DNA of 64,000 bases, from NCBI GenBank assembly GCA_026724425.1, contig JAIUCV010000011.1, positions 4,857,501 to 4,921,500 of the forward strand. The letters are read 5' to 3'. This document shows positions 12,345-25,110 of this stretch, piece by piece (position 1 is the stretch's first letter; every line of letters begins with the position of its first letter). Source of the stretch: Erythrophleum ivorense. Its lineage: Eukaryota; Streptophyta; Magnoliopsida; Fabales; Fabaceae. The translations under genes and the position numbers were made by a program. The notes below the pieces were generated by a model. That model did not search any database, was not told the DNA's origin, and worked only from the letters and a program-made list of their open reading frames with translations.

Positions 12345-14769
12345 TCAATCATATGATACAAGGAAAGGAATAACCATAGACATAAAGGTGTCGTATGGAA
12401 GTGTTGCTGAACCAGTATAACGCGTATCCTTCTCCTTAAATTTGTCCGTCAGCCCCTGAAAATTTCAACGAGTTAGCGTATAACTACAATCACATTTATA
12501 TACAAGGAATAACACTTGATCCTGCTATATGAATTCCATGATCCAGTAAACCAACAAGTGATGCTCTACAATGTCTAGTCCTTCAGGGTTTTCTTCAGCA
12601 AGAGTTTGAGGGTGATAAGAGTTATGGCATGGAATTTGAATGTAACTTGATTAACATCTATAATTTGTGGATACATGAACAACTATGATTTTCTAGAATT
12701 AAAAATAGAACGCCTTCCTAATTGTTTAGTTCTTGTTATATAAGCAACTAAATCCATCTTTTTTTTTTTTGAATTGAGGGGGAGGGGATAAATTCAACTA
12801 CTGAATTGGCCAAGTCAATGCCCAGAAAAATTTCAACCAGACTTGACAAATCAGAAGCAAAATAGGTCTATTTCAATGGGAAGAGCAGAATATAAAACAG
12901 AATTGAACAAACAAAGAAAGGAGGGACATATCCAGAACTTCAAAAGCTCTGCAAATTTTACCTTGATAATCGTCCCGCACCTGCATGTACAGCAACAGAA
13001 CATGAGATATGTAATACTTGAAAACTCTGAAAGGAGTGAGGGCATAGAGAAAAGCACTTCAAAGATCCACAGATAGAAGGCCTTACTCAACAAAAGAGTC
13101 GAATCCGAGTTCGACCCTTCCACCACTTCCATTACTGTATTTGGAAAGTAGAAGTTGAAGAACTGAAGCAGGTACTGCATAGCCAATACCATACAGTGCA
13201 TCTCTTAGTTCTAATGGATCAATTTTCCCACTCCGATCTCTATCATATCTCTCAAATATGGCCTATAAAAGCAGCAACCCAAGTTCAGAGGCATTAATTA
13301 GAATCATATGGAGTGAAGTTCCGATGTAACACACAAACTTTAAATCTTGCTCCAAAATTCACCAAAGCTTAAGGTGTGCAGAACACCATGTCACTCAGCA
13401 ATAATTCTGGTAAAGATGAGCGCCACTAGTTACACAATAAAGATGAAATAGTATATATGTCCTTTAAATTGGATAAGGATCAAGTTTCAAAAGACCATTT
13501 TAGTTGATGATTCAATTGTCTTCCCTAAGATGCAAGAGATTTGTGCATTATGAAGCTCAAAATTGAAGATGTTTGCAATAATTGTTTCCTTCTCAATAAA
13601 ATTTTACGCAAGTAGAAAGGAAAGTAGATAACTTTAAGTAAGTTTTGGCTTGGGTGTTCGCAGATGGAAGCTGGTCAAAGCATATGCTGATTGGATACTT
13701 TATATTGAGATTCACGATGGAACAATTTAGTCCATGTCTATACATCATAACAGGAACGAGGAAGATAAGGTAACAACACAAGTAACATATAACAAGAAAA
13801 TCACAAAGTAAATACTGAAAGTTTTGCCCTTCTGGCTTCTCAAAAGCTAAATACCAAATAGAATGACAAAGTTAATTTGTAGCAAAACGAATATGTAAAC
13901 ATAATTTATCTGAAGCATATATTTGAACAATTAAAAAGAAACTCACTCGCCAATGACCAAGGCAACTCCAGAGTGCTGCAAATTCTTTGGGCCCTGTTAC
14001 AGCGACAGCAGTTGGCATCAATAAATCGAATAACTCCATCAAAAAAATTCAAAGACTCTAATTCATAAGAAAGGAAAACGAGAGCAGCCTGCCAATGAAT
14101 AAAGACGGGAAAGAAAATGACCTTTCCAAACAACACCATAATTATATACGAAAAAAACTAGATTCAATTTCAACATGAAAACCCTAAACCCTGAGCCAGA
14201 TTTTCTAGTCTCCTAATTTTAAATAAAATCCAATCGACAAGAGAGGGAAGGAAAAGGACTGTGCGGAACTTACCAATTCTGAGAGGTTCATTTGGATTCT
14301 TGAAGAGAAACATAAGCAAACGAATAGTCCGAAGATTAAACTTGTGAAACCCAGATGAAAGAGCTTGCTGCAACTCTTTCTCTTCAATAAACCCACTTCG
14401 ATCCCTATCCACCGCCTGAAAGCTCTTTATTACATCAGGGTGCGTCCCCGGTGGAAAACTAGGGTACCCAGATGATGATGAAACTTGTCCATAACCACTC
14501 CCCGGATAGTAATTCGAAGAAGCAATGTTGGACGAACCTTGTCCATAACCACTCCCAATGTGGTAACTTGAAGTCGCTGATGAACTTTGCTGGTAACCAC
14601 CCCCATGGTGGTAATTTGAAGACGCTGTGCTTTGTCCATGACCTCTTCCGGGGTAGTAACCTGAAGGCACATCGCTAGTTGTAGAAGTATTATCATGTGG
14701 GGGCTCCCCAGGCAAGGATGGAGCGGATGGAGCATAGGATTGAGAATTGTATCCACCGTAGGAAGACAT
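12345..14769 (-). CDS. Penta-EF-hand calcium-binding protein (CML49/CML50-like)
   Basis: Five exons on the minus strand: 14769-14274, 13993-13947, 13262-13087, 12980-12962, 12455-12345, giving 282 residues. It is a cytosolic calcium sensor of the plant ALG-2/grancalcin-like group. Residues 1-105 form a Gly/Ser/Tyr-rich low-complexity segment with repeated YxPGSGYGQ-type units. The first canonical EF loop is 121-132 (D-R-D-R-S-G-F-I-E-E-K-E) and the second is 188-199 (D-R-D-R-S-G-K-I-D-P-L-E). The C-terminal part (GLTDKFKEKD to VIPFLVS) matches the family's degenerate hands. Exon 4 is only 19 bp. Exon 3 must end before an in-frame GAG-TAA by using the GA|GTAAGG donor, which gives the conserved VECG junction. 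The ATG at 14769 is the first good start. Family firm; target and process unknown. Confidence 0.9.
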
Positions 14770-15712
14770 CGACGGAGTCAAATTCCCGTTCTTGAAAGAA
14801 ACAGAGAGAGAGAGAGAGAATTGTGAATTGTGAGATTTCTAGTTGGTATCAATTTCTGGGTATTGGGAGATATTCGGTTGAATTTGCAGGAGCTTGTTAA
14901 ATCGCAAACACGCAAGCGCAAAGATAAAGGTATTAGGTCGGTGGTCAATGATCAACATCGGCATGTGGGTATTGCGGGCGGTGATATCCGGGGAAAGCAC
15001 GAGGCTTCAGCTTGGAAGCTGTTGGAATTTGTACGGCGTTTCCCCCAGTAACGGTAAAAAAAACAAAAACGGACAATGGCCGTTGGTACTTACTACGCGC
15101 GATTAATACACACCGTTTAATTATGCAACGGCAATGGTTTGGCTTGTGCAGTTTTATATTCGCACGTCGTCTGGGATTTCAAACTGATGCTTATTTTAAT
15201 AATTATAAAAATTATTTATTTCTTTTTCTTTTTACTGGACACACGGCACTGAAAAAGTAAGATAATTAAATAATAATGTAGAAATTACAAAGAATGTTTT
15301 AAGTAATAAAAAAATTATTTTATTGAATCTGACATTTTAATCTTAATTATTTTATATATTAAGTTTGTTAATTCATTGTCTTCAATTTCTGAAAATCTCA
15401 ATTAACCTCTCAATTTTTTTTAACCCCACCCCCCCCCCCCCAAAAAAAAAACCCTTAAACCATACCCTGTCTACATTATTTCAGTATTTAATTAATATAT
15501 CCCTTGTAGATTTAGCTAGCAACAAAAATAATTGCGTTATATCACGTATACCATTCAACCCCATAATGCAGGTTTGCGTCTGCGTCTTCTGAGCAAAAGC
15601 CCTGTTCATTGGATTCACTGGACAGCCAACGAAATAAAACCCACCATTGAAACTCGGACATGTGCCCTAGCTGATTCAGAATTGGTCAGATTAACTTCTT
15701 CTGTTGAGATTT

Positions 15713-15972
15713 GATCTTCTTGTTTAGCGGTAGAGCTCTTTTCGCCTCTGTTTCTCTGTAATTGTTGAGGTACACCTTCAAAGGTCCAACGTAGTTCTCG
15801 AACCCCAAGGTTGTCATGGCCCAGAAAGGATCGTCGCTGTTGATTGTCTTCCTTGGCATTTGTCCGATGCTTCCCTTGTAATGAAGTTCATGAACTCAGA
15901 CACATTCTTAGACAATTTGCTTGAAGTGCTTGCTCTTTTCATTATACGGCTAACGTTAGCCACTGGGGGATT
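15713..15972 (-). pseudogene. NF-YB (CCAAT-box-binding subunit B) pseudogene fragment
   Basis: Read on the minus strand, this encodes a damaged histone-fold domain of nuclear factor Y subunit B. From about 15970 the frame gives PPVANVSRIMKRA, then VSEFMNFITREASDKCQ. After a frameshift near 15850 it continues KTINSDDPFWAMTTLGFENY and VGPLKVYLNNYRE. Compared with the family, about eight residues are missing between the KISK-like and VSEF segments. About 10 bp are missing between KCQ and KTIN, which breaks the frame. No N-terminal start region is visible. Both lesions argue for a non-functional copy. Most plant NF-YB genes are intronless, so processed origin cannot be judged. Homology is clear from motifs; exact ends are approximate and weak similarity may run to about 15540. 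Confidence 0.8.
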
Positions 15973-17880
15973 TTTGGTGAAATAAATAAAGTATAGGGGT
16001 ATGGTTTCTCAAGGGACTTGGAGAATTTTTGAGAAAATAAAGAAAGTAAAGAGAGTTAGTCACAACAAAACAAAGCGATTGCATGAACTTCAATCATTCT
16101 ACTTTTCTACGTCAATCTCTTATGTCCCAATAAGAAGGGAATACATGAAATTCTTCCATACAACTTCATTTTGCGATTGCATGGAAAAAAGCACCTAAAT
16201 AGGGTTTTATATCAAAGGTTTAAATATCTAATTTTATTTAATGGAAACAAATTAAACGTATAGAAGAAAAAAAAAATAACAGTAAATTATAATTATCTGT
16301 CCCAAGGTTTGAAGCTTTATCACCCAATATTCCCTCTGTTTAAAAAATGTCAATACAAGTTAAGCCCACTGTACAAGTTAGTACAATTAATTATTTTTTA
16401 AAAGCCAAATTTCCTAATTTTGTCCAAAATATCTCTCAATTAACAACTCTATCCAAAAATCTAATGATATTTGTTCATGTTAATGAAAAAAATAATTAAG
16501 AAAAAACATATTTAACCTGACAGATGAACATGCTTAAATGACATTAAGACGTTTCAGTCATTTGCCCATGTTGCCTCCTTTCTCAACCATTTTCCTTGAA
16601 TCTCATATGGGCCTCCATAAAAGTGCAAAAGACTATTATATAAGCTTCCATAGCTAAAAATGGTGAAGCAAGATTCGAGATCTAGTCTTTAAGACTTCAT
16701 TTTCTTGGGCGTAAACTGTCAGAGCACTTTGATCTTTTTTGACAAGTAATTTTTATTGAAATGATAAAAATTATAGAGGACAGAGAATGGCTACAGACAG
16801 AGAGAAAGTTTAAAGAGAGATAGATGATATTGTATTGCTTGGTGATGATAATGCAATAGAAAAGATTATGGTGTGAGGGACATCAGTATGCTACTATGGA
16901 GTTTTTAAGCCCTATGGTTTATATGGCTTGTTAAGCTCCTAAGAACTTGTGTTACATGGCTATCCTCCTCCTTTTTTAATATTTTTTAAGGAAGTAAAGC
17001 AATCATGAATTTTAATTAAATCGGTATGTTACTTTAACCGGAATCAAACTTGATTTAGAATCACTTGCTAACTTGAGTAGCAATCCTTTATCAAATTGCT
17101 ATATCTATGAATTGTATGTGTCAAAGTTACGTAATAATCAAGATCTTTTAGTCTTAGTAATATGATTTTAAGTAATTTTAGGCCTATGGAAATTTTGAGC
17201 ATGAAAAGCATGCATAACAAAAGTGAAACACGTTAATAAATAGAGTATGTTTGCTGGAACGGGTAAAAATTGTTAGGCACAAGTACAAGGCAATGGGCAG
17301 CGAAATGCATAATTAATAGCCAACAAAGCCAAACTTTTTTTTCTCACAAATAGCTTAAAAGCTCTGTTTACAAAGGGTTACTAATAAGGGAGGCCAGTGA
17401 CATTTTTCAAACGACAGGGTAGTGAGTGATAAAGCTCCAAATCTCAAAATGTTAATAATAATTTATCCAAAAATTAATTACTATTATATCATAACTCTTA
17501 CCGAAAGAATAATTTTAAGTAAAAAATTACATGGTACTAGACATTAACTTAGTCAATGCATTGGTGGATTTATTGGACTGTAGTCCAAACTCATTTTGGT
17601 TAGGGAATTGGATCGCGGTGCAGGGCTTACATATTTTCTTGATGATGTAAATTTTTTTATTCTTTTTAAATTTTTATTCTTTTTATTTTAATGAAAATAG
17701 AATACAAAATAAAAATAGTTTCTTAATTATAAACTTAAAAAATGATAATTTAAATAAAAAAATATAAATTCTATACTGTTCAAATAAAACTTAGACAATC
17801 CATATTACATCTTAAGAATGTGCAAAAAGATATACAAGAAATCTAAATCTTTTCGTTAGCCCACCAACTTGTGAAACATG

Positions 17881-17882
<2 letters not shown>

Positions 17883-17913
<31 letters not shown>
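17883..17913. repeat. (AT)n microsatellite
   Basis: Uninterrupted AT dinucleotide run in intergenic DNA. Confidence 0.85.
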
Positions 17914-17914
<1 letters not shown>

Positions 17915-18349
17915 TTCAAATATTTAAAATGTGATGGAAAAAATACATATACCCTCTCTTACCGAAATCTAAAGATTTATGAATTAGTCCATGTTTTACT
18001 AGCTAAGTAAACAATTGACCCTACATTTTCTCATCTCATGCATTCTTATTTGTATAAGTATTTAATATTTATAATTATGATAAAATTCTTTAAAATTGTC
18101 TTGCTATTTCTTATTTTGTACAAAAATGTCTTGTCTAATTTACTATTTCATGAGCGGATATTGTGTTTTATTTGATTTATCATAAAGTAATCATTTTACA
18201 TAACTCATATAATGTCTATTATACTGTTATTATTTTTATTCCATTCATCAAATTATCATTTTAACCATTAAATCACTTATTTAAAAGTAAAATTACAGAA
18301 ATCATTTCTTATTCTTCTTGCCTAATTTTTAGGTTCATTTTTCTTTTAC

Positions 18350-18890
18350 TTCCCCCAACCACAATCTATTTGCAAGTGCCCTGAACTATTGAAACTGACA
18401 AATTCCCCCTTCAATTATGATTTATGCAAATACCAGCTGGATCTATTGAAATCACCAAATGCCCCTTGCACTTTCATACTTTTGCTTTTAAATTCATTTG
18501 CCTAATTTTGAGTTATCTAGGTTTTCACATCAAACTTCATTTATGACCTGGTAGAATTTTGTTGGCTTGGAAATAACACCTGAACAATTAATTTGTATTT
18601 TTTTTAAAAAAACCCCACGCTTCTCCATCTAAATCGCAACTTCGACCTCCATCTTGTTGGATTTTTTTTTCCTTTTTAAATTAACTGTCCACAAGTTTCC
18701 AAGCTAATAGAATTGTACCAATTCATAAGTAGAGTCTAGCATGAAAACTTTGTCGACTCCATTAACAAGAAACTGAACGAATAGATTTAAATACAACCAT
18801 GTGAAGGTACAAGGGAAGTATTTGCCAATTTTTATAGTTCAATGAGTATTTACAAACAGATCACAAGGACGATATTTGCATTTTTTTTCC
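18350..18890. mobile_element. Foldback (long inverted repeat) element
   Basis: The two halves are imperfect reverse complements over about 240 bp each. The left half has GAACTATTGAAACTGACAAAT and GACCTGGTAGAATTTTGTTG. The minus strand of the right half has GAACTATAAAAATTGGCAAA and GAATTGGTACAATTCTATTA, in the same order and spacing. No coding capacity. This is most simply a non-autonomous DNA transposon of foldback type; boundaries are approximate and no target duplication was established. Confidence 0.65.
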
Positions 18891-19598
18891 CTTGACAAAG
18901 TACGTTTCATCACATGAAATATATATACACACACATGGCATATCACATGATGCTAACAGAATCTTGCAGCAGGTCTCACGTATGTTATAACCATAATTAA
19001 CCTAAATTTTTGGTTTGCTGCATGTTATTAACTTATAAGTCCTTAAAATCATATGGACCGTAGAAGAGTAGTGTCTTCGTGTGTCACCAACTTATGCTGC
19101 CTAATGAATAATGATACTCACATGGCAGAGATTCGCCAAATGACTCTCCTAGCCCCGTGATAATCTGAAACCAAACACCACACTCAATTCTCAATGAGCA
19201 AATAAGCACCAAATATATATTTTTTTAATTTGTTGATTTTAAGTAGCTTTTGTTCAGCCTTGATCACATTCTTCATGACGACCAAGATGACATTTTGTCT
19301 TGCCAGAGGTAGATTTGAATCCTAGAGCTCTTATCGGCAAACTTAAAAAACTAGATTCCGACAAAGTTGGCGTATGCATCTTATTAATCAACAGAAGAAA
19401 GCAGTAGGAAGAACCCAGCTTACTCACAACATTCTGAAATCATATTAATCAAGACGAACCTAGCAGAATAAAAATTTGATTAAAAAACAAATATGTTGCA
19501 CTCTCTAATAAATTAAATAACAATGCTAGGACATCAAAGGACTTTTACGTCTAAGAGAAGGAGATTGTTGAGTGTATCCTTCCCTTTTTCAGTACCAA

Positions 19599-22076
19599 CT
19601 AATACGGGCGGTATTTGCGCCCTTGGCCACTATCGTTGCTATGCCTTCCCTTGCTTGAACTGCCACCACTCCTGCCACCACTCCCACTGCCATTCCTGCC
19701 ACCCCTCCGATGTGCAGGTGGGGTTTGTGGCTGCACTCTCGGTTGTTGCCTGCAGAAATTAATAGAAAATGCTAAGACACTTTATTCAGACAACTGGAGT
19801 GTCACATAAAGTCAAAATTTATAATTGCAAGTATATTTTTGTCAATCCACAATGCCTTGTCAAGATTTGGTCCAATTCAGTCACCAGTTTAGTGGATGCA
19901 GATAATTATCCGTAACACACAGAAGATTAGACAAGATGAAATTTTAAGGTACTATTTGATTTCCTTTCCCTTCTGGCTATGCCAGGTTTAAACTATCTAC
20001 TAAGAACAAGAGATACTGTCTGAATTTATTCAAGAAAATATTAACAGATCTCCATTTATATGATATAACATGGAATAAATGTATAATATATGGAGCCAGA
20101 TACAGTTCTACGTACAGGACATATCCAATTCGTCCATCAGGCAAAAGCATGGGCATCATGGCCATTCCGCCAGGAGTTGCACCCCTTCCATATACCATGG
20201 GCTGTAAAAGATACAACTGGTGACATCAGATAAACAGATTATGAATGTGACCACAAACCAATGGCCCATAATACACACACCACCTTGCTTGTAATAGTCT
20301 ATTAATAATCATATAAATGATATCTACTGAACTCTAAAAGATACTAAACATGTGGTCTCAAGCCGGAAAGAGGAACATAAAGCAATAAGTCTTTGGATTC
20401 TATCAAAGCCGAACAAGTTCCATGGTGTCATTTACTATTGATAATGAACATCAAAGTAATTTTGTTTACATAAAATGAAGACCATTAAGGGTATACTCCC
20501 ATTTGGAAACAATTTAAAGAATATCTAGGGAGAAAAAAATTGCACACATCACCTGTGCAAGAGCTGCAGGACCATATCCTGCACCAAGTGCACCATAGGC
20601 ACCCCCAACCAAACCATAATTAACGCTTGGTGGATAGCTTGGAAGCAATCCTGACTTCTGCATATTTGATCCTCCAGACTTTTGATCAGCCTGTGGCTTT
20701 GCCAGAGAGCACTCTAAAACTTGACCTGAAATTCAGAACAAACCTAATCAACAACAATAACCAATCTAATCATTTTCAGTAAAAAGCAAGTTAAAAAAAC
20801 TAATAGAATTCCATATATTACCGTCTAATTCATATCTTTCAGTGTTTTTAAGTGCTTTCATAGCACTTGACCTCTCTGCAAAATGTACAAAACCAATTCT
20901 GTTCTTTTCCTGTCCAGACTTTGCTGGTGGAAGAACCACCTTTGTGATCTTCCCATGGTGTTCAAAAAGCTTCATCAACTGGTCTTGAGTTACATTCTTA
21001 GGTAAGTTTTTCACGTATACTGCCTTCACCTGTTCATACATACATGCTTAAGTACTCATCAGATCCAATGTCCAGAGAAAAATGCACACCAACCATGAGA
21101 GGATACTCTATATCTTCTACAAAGCCCCTCTACCAAAATTTTCACTAAATAAGATCTATCACTATCAGAGACGAAATAGATTACTTAACACTCCTTTTTC
21201 AACAAAGAATATCATGAAGGGAAGAAATTTCTATAGAAAATGATACATTTCATACAATAGCATGCTGTTTAGTGTGCAGGTGAGAGCAATCAGCATCCAG
21301 CTACCATAGAAAACAAAGGTGGCGAACAGCCAGCCAGTGGCCACTACGTAAACTTGCAGACAATGGGTTGCATCCCATAGGGGCAACCTTGGACAGACTT
21401 TTTTACTTCAACCATGAAAACATTTAGACATCGAAAATTGAAAATTGCATGAAAACAAATGAAGTCAAAGCTTTTAACCCAAAAACAAACAGAACCTACA
21501 AGGTCATATTTCCCAGAATCCAACCAATCTGCTTCCATTTCCTTTCATGATTAAGCAGAAGTTTCATTATAAATGATGCATACAAAATATAGCAAGCACC
21601 ATTTGTACATCCAGACAGTGACAATCATATGTACAGAGTCTTGACTGCTCCAACACAATTTCAGACTACTTAAAATGTTGCCAATTTTCCTATCACATCA
21701 ACTGTAATTACCAATCATAAAATTGGCTTAAAAAGGGAAGAAATAAGGATCACAACCTGAGATGCAGCAGAGGAATCAGCATTTTTAGGGTCAGCCCAGC
21801 TCACAGTTGGAGCATTGTCACCTAGCTTAAATTTTGGGTTCATCATCTTTTGCCTTGAATATTCAGCACATGCATGGTTATAATAATCAATAAAAGCAAA
21901 GCCACGATTATTGTTTGTGTTCTTCAAGTCCTGAGATAGAGGACAAAGCCAAATAAATACAATGCCATCTAAAAAGAAAACACCGGCTTTATTTGCTTGC
22001 AGGTGTCCTTGTGCATGCATGATTGCAATGATCAATCTATGTAAATTTAACTACAACTCTGATGGATAAGTTCCCT

Positions 22077-22112
<36 letters not shown>

Positions 22113-23099
22113 CTTTGGAAGCACAAAATCACAGTTCATACCTTAACTAGTTCTACAGTAGTAACCCCAGGCCCAATCTCAGTCACAACCTTCCTCAGAT
22201 CTTCCTCTCCCCAACTTCTTGGAACATTACCAATGAAAAGACGATGTTTTGCTTGAGATTTTGAGCATTTTATTTTTTTACCCTAAGACAAAATGATAGT
22301 TGATTCAGTCAACAGATATAAACCATATACCATGTTGCATAAGAAGTATTTGGAAATTAATATAACATTTTCTGCATTATTTATCTCAAATGTTAGTAAT
22401 ATTATAAATAAAACAGAATCAGCTTAAAAAGATAATTAGCTCTGAAAACATATTGATTATGAATGTTGTATTACCTTAAATTCTGTATTATTCAGCTCAT
22501 CAATAGCTTTAGAAGCCAGTTCCATACTTCTAAAAGTCACAAAAGCAAAGCCCTTATTCTCAGCAAAATCTTTTCCCTTCATAATTCTAACCTGTTATCA
22601 TCAAACTTCATGTTAATGGGAAATTTTATGCATGTGTAAGCCTGGGGCAATAAAAATGGCATGAGCCCACCTCTGTAACTTCCCCAATAGGCTCACAAAA
22701 AGCCTTTAAATCTTCTGTTGAGGCATCATGAGGAATACCACCAATGTATACTTCGGAACCGTGAGGAGGAAGAGATAGGAGTTCAGCATGCTTTTCCTTC
22801 TCATCAGCATCTTCCACCTTTGCCTCATCACTGCTAATGTTTTGTATAGCATCATCATCCTCCACTTCTTCCATCTCTTCCTCCTCCTCCTCCTCCTCCT
22901 CCTCCTCTTCCTCCACCTCCTCTTCTATCTCTTCTACTTCCTCTTCTTCTTCTTCTACTTCTTCATATTCAATTTCTTCTTCCATCATTTCCTCAGGCTC
23001 ATTTGCGTCATCATAATCAACTTTCTCATCAGATTCAATTGGCTTTTCAGGTTCATCTGACTTAGCAACTGATGAAGAATTTGCCCTTCCACGTGGCAT
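19599..23099 (-). CDS. LIF2: LIF2-like hnRNP Q/R family RNA-binding protein (three RRMs)
   Basis: Eight coding exons: 23099-22671, 22591-22475, 22282-22142, 21930-21757, 21029-20822, 20725-20553, 20201-20116, 19749-19599, giving 492 residues. In Arabidopsis, LIF2 is a nuclear RNA-binding protein that partners LHP1 and affects transcription. Residues 30-85 are an almost pure Glu/Asp tract. RRM1 has RNP2 VYIGGI (117-122) and RNP1 KGFAFVTF (156-163). RRM2 has LFIGNV (197-202) and RGFAFIDY (238-245). RRM3 has VYVKNL (291-296) and NRIGFVHF (330-337). The C-terminus is Gly-rich, then Arg/Gly/Ser-rich, ending GRKYRPY. Exon 7 ends at a GTACGT donor, with the split codon completed by GCAACA. The 5' UTR probably continues into non-coding exons toward 24.6 kb. 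The symbol is assigned by resemblance; a paralogue is possible. Confidence 0.93.
22080..22107. repeat. (AT)n microsatellite in a LIF2-like intron
   Basis: About 14 AT units between coding exons 3 and 4 of the LIF2-like gene, within the intron 21931-22141. Confidence 0.85.
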
Positions 23100-24779
23100 C
23101 TTATGAATTTAAGCAAACAAGCTTGCAAGGCAACTATGAAGAAGGTACAGAGGCCAGAAGAATTCCTGGGAAGAAGTATACACATATCGAAAGGAGGAAA
23201 CAAAAAGAAAGGCCAAAAAAGGTGTTGTAGCTAATGAATCTTCGTGGACTTTGTGTAATGAGATTAGACTCACAAGGTTTGCAGTGTGAAAGACTTTTAC
23301 TAGAGGGACAATGATAACACAACTTAGCAGCATTGATAGTGAAGTAAAAGAGATTCATAAACAAGATAATGAAGGTGGTGCAAAGAAATGAATCTCTTCT
23401 AATGCGAAAGGGATCAATGTTTAAAAAGTATGTTGGCAACTTCATGCCTTTAAGTGTCATAAAGTCAAAGGGGGCAATGCCCCTCAAGAAAATCCAAAAT
23501 TGCAGGAGCTTTGTATGCAAATATGATGCCAGAACTAATATGTGGAGATAAAAATTACATCAAGTAAATGCAAGGTGAACAAACAAAGTCACAACTAAGA
23601 GTCCAAGATTACAATTAGAGTCATCATTTGGAGATTAAAGGGATGAGATTGCAGAAACAAAAAGGAGAATCATCAAGCCACAAAAGTGTCCAATCTCACA
23701 AAAATAACAGCAGTTCCAAACTAAACATACCGATCTGCATACGGTCCTGCAATATATATACAGACACTGATTGAGATAGGAGTTTCTTGGTTAGTCACTA
23801 AGGGATGCTTAAGTAATACATTAAAGTTTATAAACCATGAAGCATGGACACTTTCTCTAATGCACTAAATTCTAAGAAGGGCCCAGTCCTTTCTCTAATG
23901 CAGAACATAACATAATTTTATGCGAGTTTAAGGCTATTAGACGACTTATCAGTTATCACCATGACTCAAATGGTAACAGCTAGAAATAAAACACACAGTA
24001 GCAGTTCATACCAAACTAACTCCTTTAATGCTAACCTTTCTACCTATTAGAATAGGCAGGTTCATTTCTTTCTATTTTAAAGAAATAATAAATAAAAACG
24101 TGTTTCACCCCTCAAAACTTCAAATATATATATATATGAAACGTCTATCAACGGAACCAACCAACCATATATCACATCACATGTCCTAGTCCAAAATCAA
24201 TAAAATTACAAAAAGACACTATTTGAAGAACTATAGATTATTAATTCAGCCAAGTAGATTTAAATTTTTAGTGGATCTAAGAAGTTACATGGTCTTACAG
24301 CGTGAAATATGGAATCGGAAACTGGAAAGTCCAAAAACAGGAAACCCACTATAATGCTCAATAACTACAACCTCCAAGAAAAGAAAATATACCCAACAGT
24401 CGAAAGTCTCAGCAAATACTGTCACATTATTATTATTATTATACAGAGAGAGAAAAAGATAGTACCTCAAGAGCCCTTCGTGATATCTAGCTATACAGTG
24501 CGAAGAGCTGCGACGAAAAGGAAACGGAGGAGAATGGTAAGACCATGGAATCAAAGAAATTACGGAGTATTTTGAATCTTATAGCTCTTTGTAGAACTAA
24601 ACAGTTTTAACGAACCCTACCGTCTTTTCTTCTTTGGGGGGGCAGCGAACCCTTCCGTTTTATTCACAGCTTTCTCACAATTTTTGTCGCCGCCGCAAGG
24701 TAAACGCGGTTTCTTTTCTTTTTTTTTTTTTTTCTAACCTCATGATGTAGACTGGTATCTTGGAAAAAGTAATTAAATT

Positions 24780-25110
24780 TTGAGGGAATTACAATTATTT
24801 TTTTAAAATTTTGTTAAAATTATATAAATTTTTCTTTATTTTGAAATATATATAAATTTTTCTTAAAACAATAAGTTATTTTATATTTTCATCAAATTTT
24901 AAATTTTTTTAATCAAAAATACTCTTAGTTTAAAAATGTATTTAGTTAAAAAATATATATTTAAGTTAATAGAGAATATTTTAATAAAAAATTTTGAAAT
25001 TAGATTAAAATATAAAATAACTTTTGTTTCAAAAAAAAGTATGTATATTCTAAAAATATAACAACAATTTATGTAATTTTAAAAAAAATAAAAAAATGCA
25101 TATAATTTAC
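24780..25110. repeat. AT-rich inverted repeat, relative of the 41.1-41.6 kb repeat
   Basis: It contains TTTTGTTAAAATTATATAAA followed by TTTTTCTTTATTTT on the left, and the reverse-complement theme (ATGTAATTTTAAAAAAAATA) on the right. The same phrase recurs several times at 41.1-41.6 kb. Non-coding dispersed repeat of unknown class. Confidence 0.5.

Larger units (their letters stand above)
14770..19598. other. Intergenic region between EF-hand and LIF2-like genes
   Basis: No intact gene. The first 100 bases are the 5' leader and promoter of the EF-hand gene; 14800-14820 is a GA/CT run. The stretch also holds a C(n)A(n) tract (15427-15450), a broken NF-YB relic (15713-15972), a partial MITE-like segment (17.6-17.8 kb), an (AT)n run (17883-17913) and a foldback element (18350-18890). 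The base just before 19599 belongs to the 3' end of the LIF2-like gene. Confidence 0.6.

Noticed and set aside
13078..13086. In-frame GAG-TAA as the end of the EF-hand protein
   Set aside because: It would cut off the conserved C-terminus. The GTAAGG donor overlapping it restores the family sequence.
22788..23060. A 90-codon plus-strand frame rich in Leu and Phe
   Set aside because: It is the complement of the GAG/GAA-rich acidic tract of the LIF2-like exon 1. Its composition is an artefact of that tract.
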